A stretch of 64,000 bases of DNA, taken from Antennarius striatus (lineage: Eukaryota > Chordata > Actinopteri > Lophiiformes > Antennariidae). Positions 35,260-48,600 of the stretch are shown here, piece by piece. The notes under the pieces are model-generated. The model did no database searches. It was not told the origin of the DNA and saw only the letters and a list, made by a program, of their open reading frames with translations. A program made the translations under genes and the position numbers. Every line of letters starts with the position of its first letter. Position 1 is the stretch's first letter. Where the stretch lies: NCBI RefSeq assembly GCF_040054535.1, contig NC_090785.1:4831501-4895500 (forward strand), in the 5' to 3' direction.

Positions 35260-38200
35260 ATGGCAATTCATTGGCACATGGTTTATCTGTGGAGTATCTG
35301 GCACCTCCAGATTGTCAAGATTGCAGCTTTCAATCTGGACACTCAGAATGTGCTGCAGAAAAAAGGCAAAGCGGGAAGTCTGTTTGGATTTTCTGTTGCC
35401 TTCCACCAGCAGCTGACACCCATCAGAAAGAATCTGTGAGTGTAAATATGAGCTACGTTAGCTTTAAAAGAAAAACAAATTAAACTGTGTTCTACAACAC
35501 TTGAGGTATTTTTCCTCAGACTGCTGGTCGGAGCTCCGAGATCAAAACGTCAGGATCAGGCAAACGTTACAGGCGTTGTTTACCAGTGTGACCTGACAAC
35601 AACGTCTGAGAGCTGTCAGCCTATTGAGTTTGACAATGAAGGTTTGTTTGGCCATTGGGTTAACTATGTGAGTCATTTTTATGTTTAATGTTATCAATGC
35701 TGGAAAGTGAGCTCTGTAATTTTGAGGAAGGCTTGTATTAGCTAATCCACCAGTAACAATTAAAGTATTTGCTCATCAACTCACAAATCTTCTAAAAGAG
35801 ACATGTTTGTCCACCAGAAGGTGATTTTTGTCTTAAATTTCCACTTTCCATTTCCGCTTAGTATTTTACCAAACAATTGAGACTACAGTCCAGAATCCAA
35901 TTACAAATTTGTGCTTTTTTTCTTAGTTTTTTTGCTTATCTTTGTACATGGGTTATCTCATAAGTTATTCTTCATAAATTGAATAAATGAGATACAATTA
36001 CGCAAAGTTGTTAAAACTCAGAGGGGCGAACATCTATTACTTGTACATTTTGCACATAATAGTCTTCTATTCACTGCAATTGGATGTAAAGTGCAGGGTT
36101 TTAATGTGCAGCAAGAAATTTAAATGTGCAACTGTTCATTATTAATCGATCTTCCTCTTTTTAATCAATTGACATTTCATCAGCACAGTTACTTCAGTTT
36201 GCTTGTTTTTCTAGAGTTTCTCGATAGCAGAGGCATCGACAACCAGTGGATGGGTGTAAGAGTGGTCAGCCAAGGGCCTGGTAAAAATGTGATGGTAAGG
36301 GTAAAAAAAATCCTATATAGAGAATAATATGGTAAAAAAAAAAAAAAAACGTTATTATTTCCTCTTCTTTCAGGCATGTGCTCATCGATACCAGCAGTGG
36401 AGCCCAAGCCCAAGCCTGTACGTTCCTCGCTTGGTGACAGGTCAGTGTTACCTCCTTGGAGATGACTTGCAGGTTGGGAAAGAGGAGAGATCTTGGAGGA
36501 GGGTAGTTTGTGATTCTGAACACCTCAGCAGACGTCAGAAGGACCATGAGTGGTTTGCGTATTGCCAACAAGGTCATGGAGCATCTTTTGCAAAGGACAA
36601 CATAAATCTATTATTAGGAGCACCAGGAGCGTACCAGTGGAAAGGTAAGATAAAACCTCTTTTGTTGTTTCATTTTTGCACTTTTTTTTTTAATGTAAAA
36701 TTGCATTTTTTTGCACAAACCCTAACCCTAACCAAACAGGCCCCAAGGGTTAAAACCTTCAAGGATGGAGCTGAAACTACACATCTCTAAATACTCTTGG
36801 ACTTCCCCAGCTTTCCCAGCCTTATAATAAACTTTAACCACATTATGTATTTTTATTTTCAAAAGGCTAATAAAAAAATTCAAAAATAACAGACCTGAAT
36901 GTCCAGTAAATTGATCTTTTGTCATTTTGCTATTGTCATTACAAATTACAGCTCGAACACTAAGGAATTTATTTAGCCTTGTCTAAACCATGTTCAAAAA
37001 TTTGGAATTTTAGGGTCTTGACTCTGAAGTAGGAAATAAAAATGTTCTTCCAAACTGATCTCCAAGAGCTTCAATTATTTGTTTAAAAATAGAGGCTGGT
37101 AGAACTGTTCCTTCTGTCATAAAAACAACAAAAGTTTTCTTATATTGGTATGTTTTATAATTCTGAGGAATCGTACGAATGGAGCCCTTGGACAACCTGG
37201 AAATCTTCAGTAGAGATCCTTGTGAGACCGGCGATATTGATCAATTTAACTCAAACCTCATTCCCCTCCAGGCAAACAGCTACTTGGGTCAGTCTGGTCT
37301 GAAATAGTTCAACCATTTCCAGTTAAATCTTGTTTCATATCTTTATGGTTGAAGATGATTTGTGATATCACAATGCTCCTCATGAATGGAACCCAACCAC
37401 TCCACATCACATCCTCCAGGGTTCTCCATTGACTCGGGTCTGGCCCTCACCAGGAAGGGCGAGCTGACCATTGTATCAGGAGCACCCAGAGGAGGCTACA
37501 GCGGCCAAGTGGCGTTTCTGAAGGCCGATCCTGCAGCAAAGACAAACTTATCTGTGGAGTTTGTCCTCTCTGGTCCGGGCCTGGCCTCCTCCTTCGGCTA
37601 CGACGTGACAGTGGTGGATCTCAATGGCGATGGGTAGGTGAACCTTAAATTTTTCCAAATTTTATGTAATTGTTTGCCTTTTCTGTAACTTATTTCTGGG
37701 TGTTTCAGTGCAGATTTATCTTAGGACCATTGTGTTACTCTATTGTTCCTGTGTTGTATCCAGATGGGAGGACCTTGCTGTGGGAGCCCCACAGTTCTTT
37801 CTTAAGGATGGTTTATTTGGAGGAGCAGTCTACGTCTATATCAACAACAAAGGAAAAAACTGGGAGGAAATTGTACCAATTCAACTTCTCGGACAAAAGG
37901 ACTCCATGTTCGGTCTTGCAGTGGAGAATATAGGAGACATCAATCAAGATGGTTACGGAGGTTTACAGCATTTTTTTTTAAAAATAAATCATGACTGAAC
38001 TGACCAGAGGAGGTGCCAATGGGCAAATACAACATTTATTTGTGATCCCCATCGAACTTTAACGTCTTCTTCATTTTCATAGTACAACAAACCTGCAAGC
38101 TTCAAACAAATAAGATCAGCACGTTTTCCAAAACCCCACTGACAAACAAATGATCCAAAATGATTCAAAGCTTAAATTCTGAAGCTGATTTTCAAAGTTC

Positions 38201-41200
38201 TTAAATTAAAGGGTACAGCACAGCAATGCATTAAAAACGGCATTTTATTTTGAAATTTTGTGTGCGAAACACAATTTGTTTATTTTTATTCACCATAACT
38301 TTTTTCAAAGTTTAAGACTCTGTACAATATGTAAACTATTTTGTTTTGCATTGCCCTAATTTGTCCTAAATGTTTTAGATATTGGCGTGGGGGCACCGTA
38401 TGATGGCTCTGGTCGAGTATACCTTTATTATGGCTCATCAAGTGGCATCCACAAAAAATCAGCACAGGTGAGGTTAGGTGTACTGGGTGGAGGGGGGGGG
38501 GGGTTGTGGAATCTTTTGGGAATACTGTATTGAATTGCATATTCTATCCCTTACAGGTACTCTCCTCAGGATCCAATAAAGTCTCTCTGTTTGGATATTC
38601 GCTGTCTGGTAATCTGGACATTGACAGCAATCAATACCCTGACGTAGCTGTGGGATCCCTTGCTGATTCTGTCTTTGTTTACAGGTAATTTTATCATAAC
38701 AGTTGGAAAAAAATATGAGGAGATATAACTTTGGTTTCTCTCCGGATTTTTGTACTGACTTTAAAACTGACTTTCATCAGTACTTTCAGTGAGTTGATGC
38801 TGAATCAGATATAACAACACTGTACTGTACTTCATTTTAGACTGCATATATGTTATATACAGACGTGTGGTTTCATTTGTGGACAATGTGACCGGATTAA
38901 ACAGAAGAACACTATTTTAAATACGTAAAACATATTTAAAATTCTTCTAAAATTTTATTTTTTGACAATTTTTTTCTAATTTAAATATTTATGACCCTTC
39001 AATCATTTTATGTATATTTGGAATCTTTTTAAAATTTCAATATTTCATTTACAGACGTTATTAATAATTCTTGCATCACTACAGTACAGTCTAATCAGTC
39101 TAATAATACTAACACACTGGATTGTTGTTTCTTTTTTCTTTTTTTTTCATCTTCCTGTCTTTAAAAAAATCAACTCAAACCTTTAAATTTAGTCGACCTG
39201 CCGTGTTTTCTCTGTTGCAGAGCCAGGCCAGTGATCCGTGTCGGCAGCTCTCTGAAGGTAACACCAAGTGAAATAGACATCACAAAGGAACAATGTGATA
39301 AACGCACATGGTAAGACGTACAAAAACACAAATTCCAACATGAACCAACTGCGAGCTGATTGGCTACTGACCCACATACATCTGAAAAGTTATTTTGCAG
39401 TTCAAGCATGCTTCAACTTCACAGCACATCCAGCCACATTCAATCCTAAACTGAGTAAGATTCCTTTACTTTTCACATTAAATATAAGCTGATGGGTTTT
39501 TTTGTCCAAAGTTAGTTCATTTGTCTGGCTGATAGCTGGGTTTTACTACTTCATGAATTGTCTTGAGGTCGTCATTAAACAGTAGTCATTAAAGTTTGGA
39601 GTGTATCCAAATAAATTGGTGTGGTCAAGTTTGACAAGCATTACATTTATAGTATAAAGTCTTTTTTTTAGTTTTGATATGGTTTTTGATTAATTTCATA
39701 TAAACTTTTTAATGGATTACCACAAAACTGTATGAAAGGGTGAGGGGTCAAAGAAACCATCCAATAGAACTTTAAGTCCAGCATGAGTGCTGTTCTCTTT
39801 GGGACTAAGGAACGTCTAATCCAGTATCAGCACAAGTTCTACTTAACACCATCTTGTATTCTATGCACTGGACTGTATCATGGCCCGCACCTCAGATCTA
39901 TCTTATCGGTCTATGTATTCCAGTGTTCAACTATACCTTTGGAGCCGATGTTGAGAGGAGAAAAGCCAGGCTTCCTCCCAGAGTGGATTTTTTTGGTGCT
40001 CGCCAAGGAAGTGTGGCACTTCCTGGACAGAACAGAGAAATTTGTACTGACACAAAACTCCGACTTCTGGTAGTTTCATTGAATGCCCTCGTAAAGAGAC
40101 CCATCAAGTACGACATGTGAACCGTGAATGAATTGAAACCTCTGTTTCAGCGTGATATAAAGGATCAGCTGCACAGTATCCCCATCTCGGTCACCGTGTC
40201 CCTGACGGACAACCAGACGACCGGGGCCAGTGCAGATGTGTCGCCCGTCCTTAACCTCTTTCAGCAAAAGAGTACAGCCTCAGAGGTACAAATCTATCTG
40301 TATGTCATCACCAATGTGACAATTAAACCCTTTGGAAAATTAGTCCATTTGTGTGAGAGGATGGATTTTTTTTTTTTTTTGTCACAGATTATTTTAGTAA
40401 ACCAGGGCTGTGGTGGTGACAACATTTGCCAAAGTAATCTTCAGTTACAATACAAGTTCTGCTCCAGGAAAACACAAAATGATCAGGATGTTTTCACATC
40501 ACTGGTCAGGTAAGGGGGGGGGGGCACCACAGCTTCTTATTCTACCACACAAACCAGTGTCTGTGAATGAATCCCATCACTCGTTTGTCTTTAAGAGCGG
40601 ACAGCGTCACCGTCATCACTCCGTCTAAGGAAGACATAGCTTTGGAGATCACAGTGACCAACAGGGATGGGGATGATGCTCACCAGAGCCGCTCGGTCAT
40701 CAGCCTCCCGGATACGCTCCATTACTCCTCTGTTGTCTCCAATGCATCATCAGTGAGTACACAAGTAGGAATGATCTAAAGAGTTTCTGTTCCTACAACA
40801 TGTGTGTACGTGTCCTCACATGTACACACATGTTGTGTTTATGTATAAATATTTAGAATGAAAAAAAAATGTTCATACTCTTCCCGTCCAATGAAAAATT
40901 TCAGCTTAAGTTTGCCTTTATCCTGCTTCTAAAGCTAAATAGACTATTTCAAACTTCCCCTTGGCTGTGATTATAATGGGCTCAACTTTCATTAAAGCCG
41001 AATTCATTGTAACTGTAGAGGATTTTGCTGCTAAAATACCTTGAATTGTTGTGTGGTTCCTATTGCATTCACTTCAAGGGTCTGAATACCCCCACCCCAC
41101 CCACCTCTGTAGGAAACACAAGTGATCTGCACAGCCAATGACAGAGGAACATCAATAGACTGCAAACTCGGAAACCCGCTGCAAAAAGACGCTGAGGTGA

Positions 41201-43566
41201 GTGGTCCCACTTTCTGTCTTTTACTGGATGTGTTGTATTGTTGTTGTTGTGTGTTGTGGTCTTTCAGGTCACATTTTATGTCATACTCGCCACATCCGGC
41301 ATCTCACTGAGCACGACGGACGTCAACGTCACCTTGCAGCTTCACACGTGAGTGGACAGACAGCAGGAGGGGGGGGGGGCTGGGATCAGTAATCGATCAA
41401 TCCCTTATACCTGATTGTCAATAAATGTCCCTGTGGTGCAGGACCAGTGTGCAGACCATACAACCAGTCCATGCAATAGCCAAAGTGGTTTTTGAGCTGG
41501 AGCTGCAAGTGTATGGGTAGGTGTTGAGTTTAATATTGTGTTTTTAAATAGTGTCGAATGAGATTTTTTTTTTCTTGTTTCAGAAAAAACGCAAAGAATT
41601 TTATCTTATTTTTAAGCAGAGAATGAATTTTTGTGTCTTTTTAGTGTTTTTAAAATGAGTTTAAAATTGCTTGAAATGCTCTGCAATAATGGTATCAAAG
41701 TGCACTTTGTTTTGTCAGACTAGCCAAGCCTTCCCAGATATCACTTGGGGAAAACTTGAGAGGTAAAAATGCCATAAAATCTATGGATGAAATTGGACTT
41801 CCAGTTCAGTATGAATTTCGGGTGAGCCACCATTAGTTTCTTCCTTACTGCCGAATCGGTTTGATAACTGTTTGGAGTTTTTTAACCTGAAGATTTTTTA
41901 TTTTTTTCCACAGATAACAAATTTAGGCAGACCGCTGAAATATTTTTCCAATGCGTCACTGAACATCTACTGGCCAAAGGAAAACTCTGCAGGAAAATGG
42001 CTTCTGTACTTGACTCACATCAGTAGTACAGGTGTTCAGGCCACACCCTGCTCACCTGTAGATGAGATCCATCCACTTAAAGACAAAAAGGTATATACTG
42101 TTAACTTTTTATTATACTGTTACCAAAATTAAGAAACACTTCTAACCCAGTAACGTTTGGGGTCAAGGGTTGGCGCGTCCCCTCCAGGAAAAGACGAGAA
42201 GCTGAACTCGAAGCACTCTCAAGTGATGAATTCCCTTTTCTTCCGACCAGAAGGAAATACAAAACCTTGGTAATCATTATAACTGTGATTAAGATCACGT
42301 GTTTTATTTTTAGTAAAAGGTCTGTCCACAAAGTCAGGGGTTTTGGGGGGAGCTCAAAATCTGTCCTTTCAGAGCTGCTCAGATGGGCTGAATTGTGTGG
42401 AGATACGCTGCCCCCTGCTGGGATTGGACAGCACTGCATTGATGGTTCTGCATTCACGCCTGTGGAACTCCACTTTCACAGAGGTGATGCATTTTAGTTT
42501 AAAACAGATACAAAGATTTTTTTTTTTAAATGCCCCAATTTTCAAACTTGAACTTCTTTGTTCCATGTCGTTATTCCATCTAATATCTATTTCACCCGTT
42601 ACCATTTAGGATTACAGCTCTCTGAATTATCTGGACATTGTTGTGGACGCTGCTCTCAGGTTAACAAACGCTCCAGAAAATATTGAACTTAAACCAGAAA
42701 AGCCTGGAACAAAGGTAACAACAGAAGAATATCTAGGCAAATAAATTTACCAGGCAAATAAATGTAATTAATATACTATTATTGCAAAATCCTGTATGTA
42801 ATAACTCAGTCAGTGCAACATATTTTGCAAATAAGTCCCTGCAATTCACACATTAAAATCTATGTATCAACAAATACAATACGTTCATCAGTTCTAAAGA
42901 TGTGGTTTAATGACCGTGCTTTTGTAACATCGTTGACCAGGTGAGACTAACAGTATTCCTTGAAAAAAAGACAAAGTATTTCTCCAAAGTGGCCTGGTGG
43001 ATCATCGTCCTGACCATCATTGCTTTGCTCTTGCTGTTGGCAGCTCTGGTCTTCTTGTTGTGGAAGGTGAATAAAATACTGTATGAAATATTTTGGTTTT
43101 AACAGAATGAGCGCTAATATTGCCATTCCACGTTTCTTCTATGCTACAGGTCCCGCGGCTGACTGTTTGATCAGTTTTTTTGTTTTACACATTTACTACT
43201 CATGACATCAGGAAACAGTAAAGAAATGATACATGAGTCTGAACTGAATATTTAATCAATTTTAAAGGGTTTAATTTTCCGCTGAAATGAATCAAAATCG
43301 GATTTTTTTAGATTTTTCCGGAAAAAAAATTGCAATTCACTCTTCTAAATTTAGAAAATATATACCGGTACATGTAAAATGCAAAATACTGATTATCATA
43401 TGATGAACCTTGCATGAAATTTCATTCATTTCCTTCGTATTACTAAGTTTGTATTATCTCCTATTTTTGTCCTTCTCAGCGAGGATGCATCAAGTCCCCA
43501 GCTCAGAAAAAGAACCCCCCACATGGCAGAAATCCAAATTCTGAGACTGCTCACCTTAAAGACTGA
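35260..43566 (+). CDS. Integrin alpha subunit, laminin-binding (ITGA6/7-like), lacking GFFKR
   Basis: Type I membrane receptor subunit expected to pair with an integrin beta and bind laminin-like matrix. 25 exons: 35260-35435, 35520-35641, 36215-36294, 36374-36644, 37168-37287, 37420-37633, 37764-37960, 38379-38467, 38557-38684, 39221-39310, 39390-39454, 39924-40069, 40151-40285, 40388-40509, 40596-40752, 41113-41196, 41268-41347, 41442-41516, 41719-41821, 41914-42090, 42168-42269, 42373-42483, 42610-42714, 42941-43066, 43480-43566; ~1053 aa. It begins AAFNLDTQNV after a weak signal. Beta-propeller: SLFGFS, NQWMGVRVVSQGPG, SSFGYDVTVVDLNGDGWED, SMFGLAV, DINQDGYGDIGVGAP, SLFGYS, YPDVAVGS, with three DxNxDG-type Ca sites. 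A dibasic site PSRKRREAE parallels the furin site of alpha6. Single membrane span about 1002-1024, then LWKRGCIKSPAQKK: the near-invariant GFFKR is absent. Exons 39390 and 42168 use weak acceptors to stay in frame. AATAAA at 43660. A teleost-specific alpha6-like paralogue is likely. Confidence 0.88.
42407..42421 (-). promoter_or_regulatory. CTCF-like motif in an integrin exon
   Basis: Minus strand CCAGCAGGGGGCAGC fits the CTCF core. It overlaps codons for RCPLLGL, which are conserved for protein reasons (alpha6 has RCPLRGL), so the match may be coincidental. Confidence 0.25.
43150..43170 (+). other. Possible alternative last coding exon of the integrin
   Basis: ATGCTACAG|GTCCCG: a good acceptor at 43148-43149 followed by six codons (VPRLTV) and TGA in the frame left by exon 43066. 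If used, the cytoplasmic tail would be only LWKVPRLTV. Human ITGA6 also has alternative tails (A/B), but this one has no similarity to them. Confidence 0.3.
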
Positions 43567-45650
43567 ACCCAAACCCTTGATGCTACGTGACAGCTGCCCT
43601 CGCAGCATCTACCAGCCATGCAGATTTACACCATATCAAGTTTTTTAAATGTAGTATAAAATAAAAGCACACTTGAAATGCAGTCTTTTTTTATTACTTG
43701 CATCTTTGTGATGCTATTTTTTTTTTAAATAAAACAAAAAAAAAACACAATTTCTTCTTGTTTAATGAAACAAAGAAAAATTTGTGCAGTACTGTCACCA
43801 TAAAGGAATGTGCGAATGATGGGAAAGAATCAGAGAAATACCTGTAGGAACGCCTGCAGCCATTACATTCCTAATCTAACTGCTGATCACATGATTGTAA
43901 CACATTTGCTTTAGAAATGAAAAACACTCATGATAATAGTAATAATACTGTACTAGTGTTGGTATGGAAACCAAGTGTATGTCCTCTGCGTGACTTTCAG
44001 TACAGAATTAACTTTGATGAAAGTCCAACAATTAGATTGTTGGCATGAACCGCTTTAGAGAATGACATCCTCATTGGATTAGAAGCCATAAGAAGAAAAT
44101 TATTTTGATGATAATTTATAATGAACCCCATATTATATTTTTATCAAACAGGTGCAGCAGCCTGTTTCACTAATAACATACTTCTGGTCAAATTATTTTA
44201 CAATCAATCACCAGAGCAGCATCCTCTCACAGCGTCTATACATTCAGTTTTATATTCTGTGTGCATGTCTTTTTGGGATCCTATTAGTCATTTTTCAATA
44301 CTGTTGGTCAATATTACGAAGGAATCCACAGGTTTGGAATTGGAGCCAGCAGCCCATTAGCTTAGCGTAACAACTGGAACTTCTTCAGGCTTGGCGCCGT
44401 CCAAAAGGATCAAAATCTGCCAACCAGTCTTTATGCTAAGATAAGCTAGCAGGCTGATGCTTAGTGTTGTTAATAAACTGAATGACCCAAACTTCCCAAA
44501 ATGAAAAACGGATCATTTTAGCCTTCTGTCCTCCTCCTCTATCCACAGATAACTGTTGCTAATGACTTTTGTATTTTTTTTAATATTGTTTGATTATTTT
44601 TTCTTTCCTCAAACACATTCAGAACCTTAAAATGAAGAGTTCATAGCCTTTAAGTTCATCAACATTGAACCCAACACATTACCTTTCGTTGCTTTTAGGA
44701 AAAATACTACAAACGTGTGACATTTAAAAAAAAAACCACATACCAACATCTGTTAGATGCAGAAACTGATTCTCAAAATAAGAAACTACAATGAATGTAA
44801 AACCACCAAACCAATGTAAACCAACACACACTCATACACTCCTTAAAAATCTGCAGATACACAGAAACAAAAGTGGGTTGTGTGGCTCGATGTCACATTG
44901 TTGTCGATGTGTTACCTTGTGATTAGTTTCATACAATATTTTGTTTTTCAATGCAGCCAGAGTTTTTTCCTTCTTTTCTGAACAAGAAAAAAAAAAAGAT
45001 TCAGTCTTTTAAAAACCACATAAACACTCAAACCTTGATATAAAAACTATGACAAATAAATTAAATACATCAATATATTACAGTAACCACATTTTTATAG
45101 AAGTTCTTTTTTTTTTGTTTCATTTTCACACGATTGACTTTTTCTTTAAATATGCAATCCAAATTATGGACATTAAATTGAGTAAGTAAATAAAATGTCA
45201 CTACCTCCATAAGATAAGTAAAATTAACGGGGGGAAAAACTGATCTGAAACAAGATTAATGTAACTTAAATTCAGGAGAAAGGCAGCCAACAAACTCACT
45301 TCTATCCCATCAGCTGCTGGCTGAAACTTGACTGACAGACCTGATCTCCTTCTCATGGGCCCCCACACTGTGAACCCATGAGTTTTGTGCTGCTGGCTCA
45401 TCTGGCATCTCAAGAGTGGCACTAAACAAAATTGCTAATGATTGTTATTGTCAGTGCTTCCTCTGTGGGGAAGGAAAAATAATTCACTTTCACTTATTTA
45501 TTTTGTGCTATGACAATGTTTTTGCTTATTGCTTAACTCACTTGTTTTATCTGTTTTTTTGCTGGTGCAACCAAATGTGATGACTATTTTTTTTTTCCTC
45601 ATTATGTGCTTCAAGGCGTGACAAGAAAACCCACAGGCTGTTATAACCGG
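43567..45650. other. Integrin 3'UTR and integrin-gpc2 convergent intergenic region
   Basis: 2.1 kb between two convergent genes: the integrin 3'UTR (AATAAA at 43660) on the left and the gpc2 3'UTR (minus-strand AATAAA at 45502-45497) on the right. No other gene recognised. Confidence 0.6.
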
Positions 45651-48600
45651 TTATCTCCACAAGGGGGCAGCAGTCACCATTAAAGGCAGACACAACAAAG
45701 AAAGAAGAGAGAAGCTGAGCTGGCCGGTTGCGGATCGGACCCGTCCCTTGCCATTGTTCCGGTTCCACTTGGACCCGTTTCTTTCTCTGGTTCGGGATGG
45801 CTTTTCGGGGCCGGTGGGAGGGTTACGTGGGGGTTTGTTCGAGGGGGGAGAGTAAGGCCCATAACCCGGCCAATCATCGTTGTACCTTTCTCCTTGCTCT
45901 CCACCCCCTGATCCACTGCCCTCCTCACCTGGAACAAAAGAAAAAACAGATTTCTCATGAATGGATGAAGAAAACACAGTTATGATGATGATTTTATGAT
46001 GTTTCATCATCATCATCATCATCACAACACTCACTGTCCATAAAGTCCATGTCCTGTCCACTCTGAGCGTGTCTCAGTTTGTTGGTCACGACCCTCAGCT
46101 CCATGATGAGCTGCCTGGTCCGGACATCAGGCCTGGCGATGTCCACCTCCACCTCCGGGTTGTTGATCTGGTTCACCAACCCGTCGCCCATCACATCTGG
46201 GAGGTACCTGGGGTGGGCGAGGGGAGTGGGGGGGCACAAACAGCTCTCTTAAGATTCTCTTAAAAATGCATATAAGAATATCCTAAACACATTTAAATCA
46301 AGATTTTATAATACAAGTCCATGCATCCAATCTTTATGACCACTTATCTTTTTGTGCTGGGGGTGGGGGGGTTGGAACGCATCCTGACTGACAATGGGAT
46401 GCTCAAAATGTACCTTTATCGTCTGTCTGGCTGCACTTTTGTGATTTAAGTTGCCAAGGTTGGTGTGATCATTAAACGTTTAACATAAAGAAACCGGAAC
46501 ATCGTAAACAAGGAATGGTCCTTAATGCAGACGTGTCCATCCTCCTTCACAGCGCACACAGGATTGTGTGCTGCTAACAGCAGATACATAGTCCTGGGCT
46601 GCATCTGTCTGCATAAAAGCAAGTTGACCCTGGGTGCATGTGGGTGACTGGAGGTGGCAAAATTCAATAAACCCAGTTCCATCTGTTGCATCCCATCCAC
46701 CTCTGCACCATCGCTAACGCCTCCACCTCTGCCCAACCCCTCCTCCCTTCCTCCACGCTGATCTGGCTCACCTCCCCCTGGTCTGCCCGTTCCAGCAGCG
46801 GTCCTCATTAGTGACGTCGGCAGCGATCTTCTCATCGTTGCAGATGGTGTGTGGGAGGGACACCCAGAAGCCACGCATGGGCCTCAGTCGCTCCTTCAGC
46901 TCGGTAACCTGCATGGGGGCGGAAAGAAATTAGCTCTGACTCAGACCTGGTTCTCAAGCGTTCTTGTTTGGTATGGCTGGCTGGAGGAAGCATATTGGAG
47001 CTCCAGCGCTGATGTTGGACAAAGTCAGACGGTTGCATGACTCGATTTCTGGGTCAGACCTAAAGCCGCATGTCATGTTTTATAGATAGATGTGAATATC
47101 TTCCATCCCATTTCTCTCTCTCTCTCTCTGTCCTCGGCTCTGGGTTTTGATTTATTTCACAGCACCTCTATCTTGTGTGGTCACAGGAGTACTGCGTGGG
47201 CTGCGACTGCTGCACTCTTTATTATTAGCTGCTTGTGACAAGATTGGATTTATTTCACTCTTGTTTGTCCTCCAGTTCCTTCCTGCTCAGTCTGAATCAG
47301 CCTGAGTGTCTGAATACTGACATTTTAATTAAAGTTTAATCATATTCTATTATTCAGTACATAAAATGGCACTGAAGAGTATTTTTATATGAACATTGGT
47401 TCAAATGATCATACGTAAGGTCAGTCACCCAAAAATCCATCCATATAGTTTTACTTTGTCCTATATGACCTATATTAAAGAATATCCGGGTCACACGGGG
47501 CGTCCCGCCTCCTCACCAGACGGTCCAGGTTGGTTCCGGCGGCAGTGGTGGGTTTCTCCTCTGGGCTGTAGGTACGGAAGGGTCTCCTGTTGCCCCCCAA
47601 GTCCTTTGGTGATCGTTTGGACCGGCCGCCTGGAACCGGCCTGGGACTTCCACATCCTTGGAAAACCTAAACAAGAACCAGGACATCCCAGTGTAATCAG
47701 CTATGTTAACAGTTCCTTTCTTTTATTCCCATCATGTTTCTGAGAGACTTTCTGCAACTGTAGAAAAATTTCAATACTCGATGTCCTTGCAGATATTTTC
47801 TCGTCTCCATGTTAGTTGTGATGTGTTGAATCTTATCTTTATATCACACCCACTTTGATTCAACTGTGTAACATTCCATGTCTTTTTACAGACAATTTGG
47901 GGGCTGCTGCTCCCTGGATACATGAAATCTCTCTGAAGTTGCTTCTGACGTAATCAACAAAATTGTTGTTTCTTTTTAACAATATGTTCTAATCTTTCAG
48001 TTTACATCCCTATGATAGCACCAAACCCACAAAAACGGTCCAGAAATGCAGGTTTGTTCTTCCAAATGAACACTAATTGTAGCGCAGCATACTGAAACAT
48101 AAATGGACTTCATTTTTTAAATCATAACAGAATATTTGCCAGGACCACGTTTGAAAATGTTTCAGCTGAGCTGGAAATTTACAGCATTGATGAAATCGTT
48201 CCATCAAATTCTCCTTGATCGGGCTTTCATTAAAAACATTAAGCGACATTAATCTAAATGATAGCAAAACAGTTTGTCTCTTATCCAATAAAAAACTTTT
48301 CTTTTTAAAATTTTCATTTTATTTCCACTTTTATTCAACAGAATGTAATCTAACTTTAAACTTGCCTTGGTGGAGATGCTGACGCTGTTTTCCTGCATGT
48401 GCATGATGGCCTCTGACACTTTTACCGAAATGGAATCGGCTGCAAGCTCCACATTAAAAGGTCCCTCCAGCTTCTCTGAAACCTGGTACAGCGCATCTGA
48501 TGGAGGAAAGAGGTGACAGGTTGCTATAACTACTTTCACTCAAGTTTTTAAAGTCTGCTATTAAGCTATGAACCGTGGAGAAGCCCTTGATATACATCTT

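Noticed and set aside
36718-36734. Interstitial telomere-like (CCCTAA)n
   Set aside because: Only about two and a half units inside an integrin intron; common by chance.
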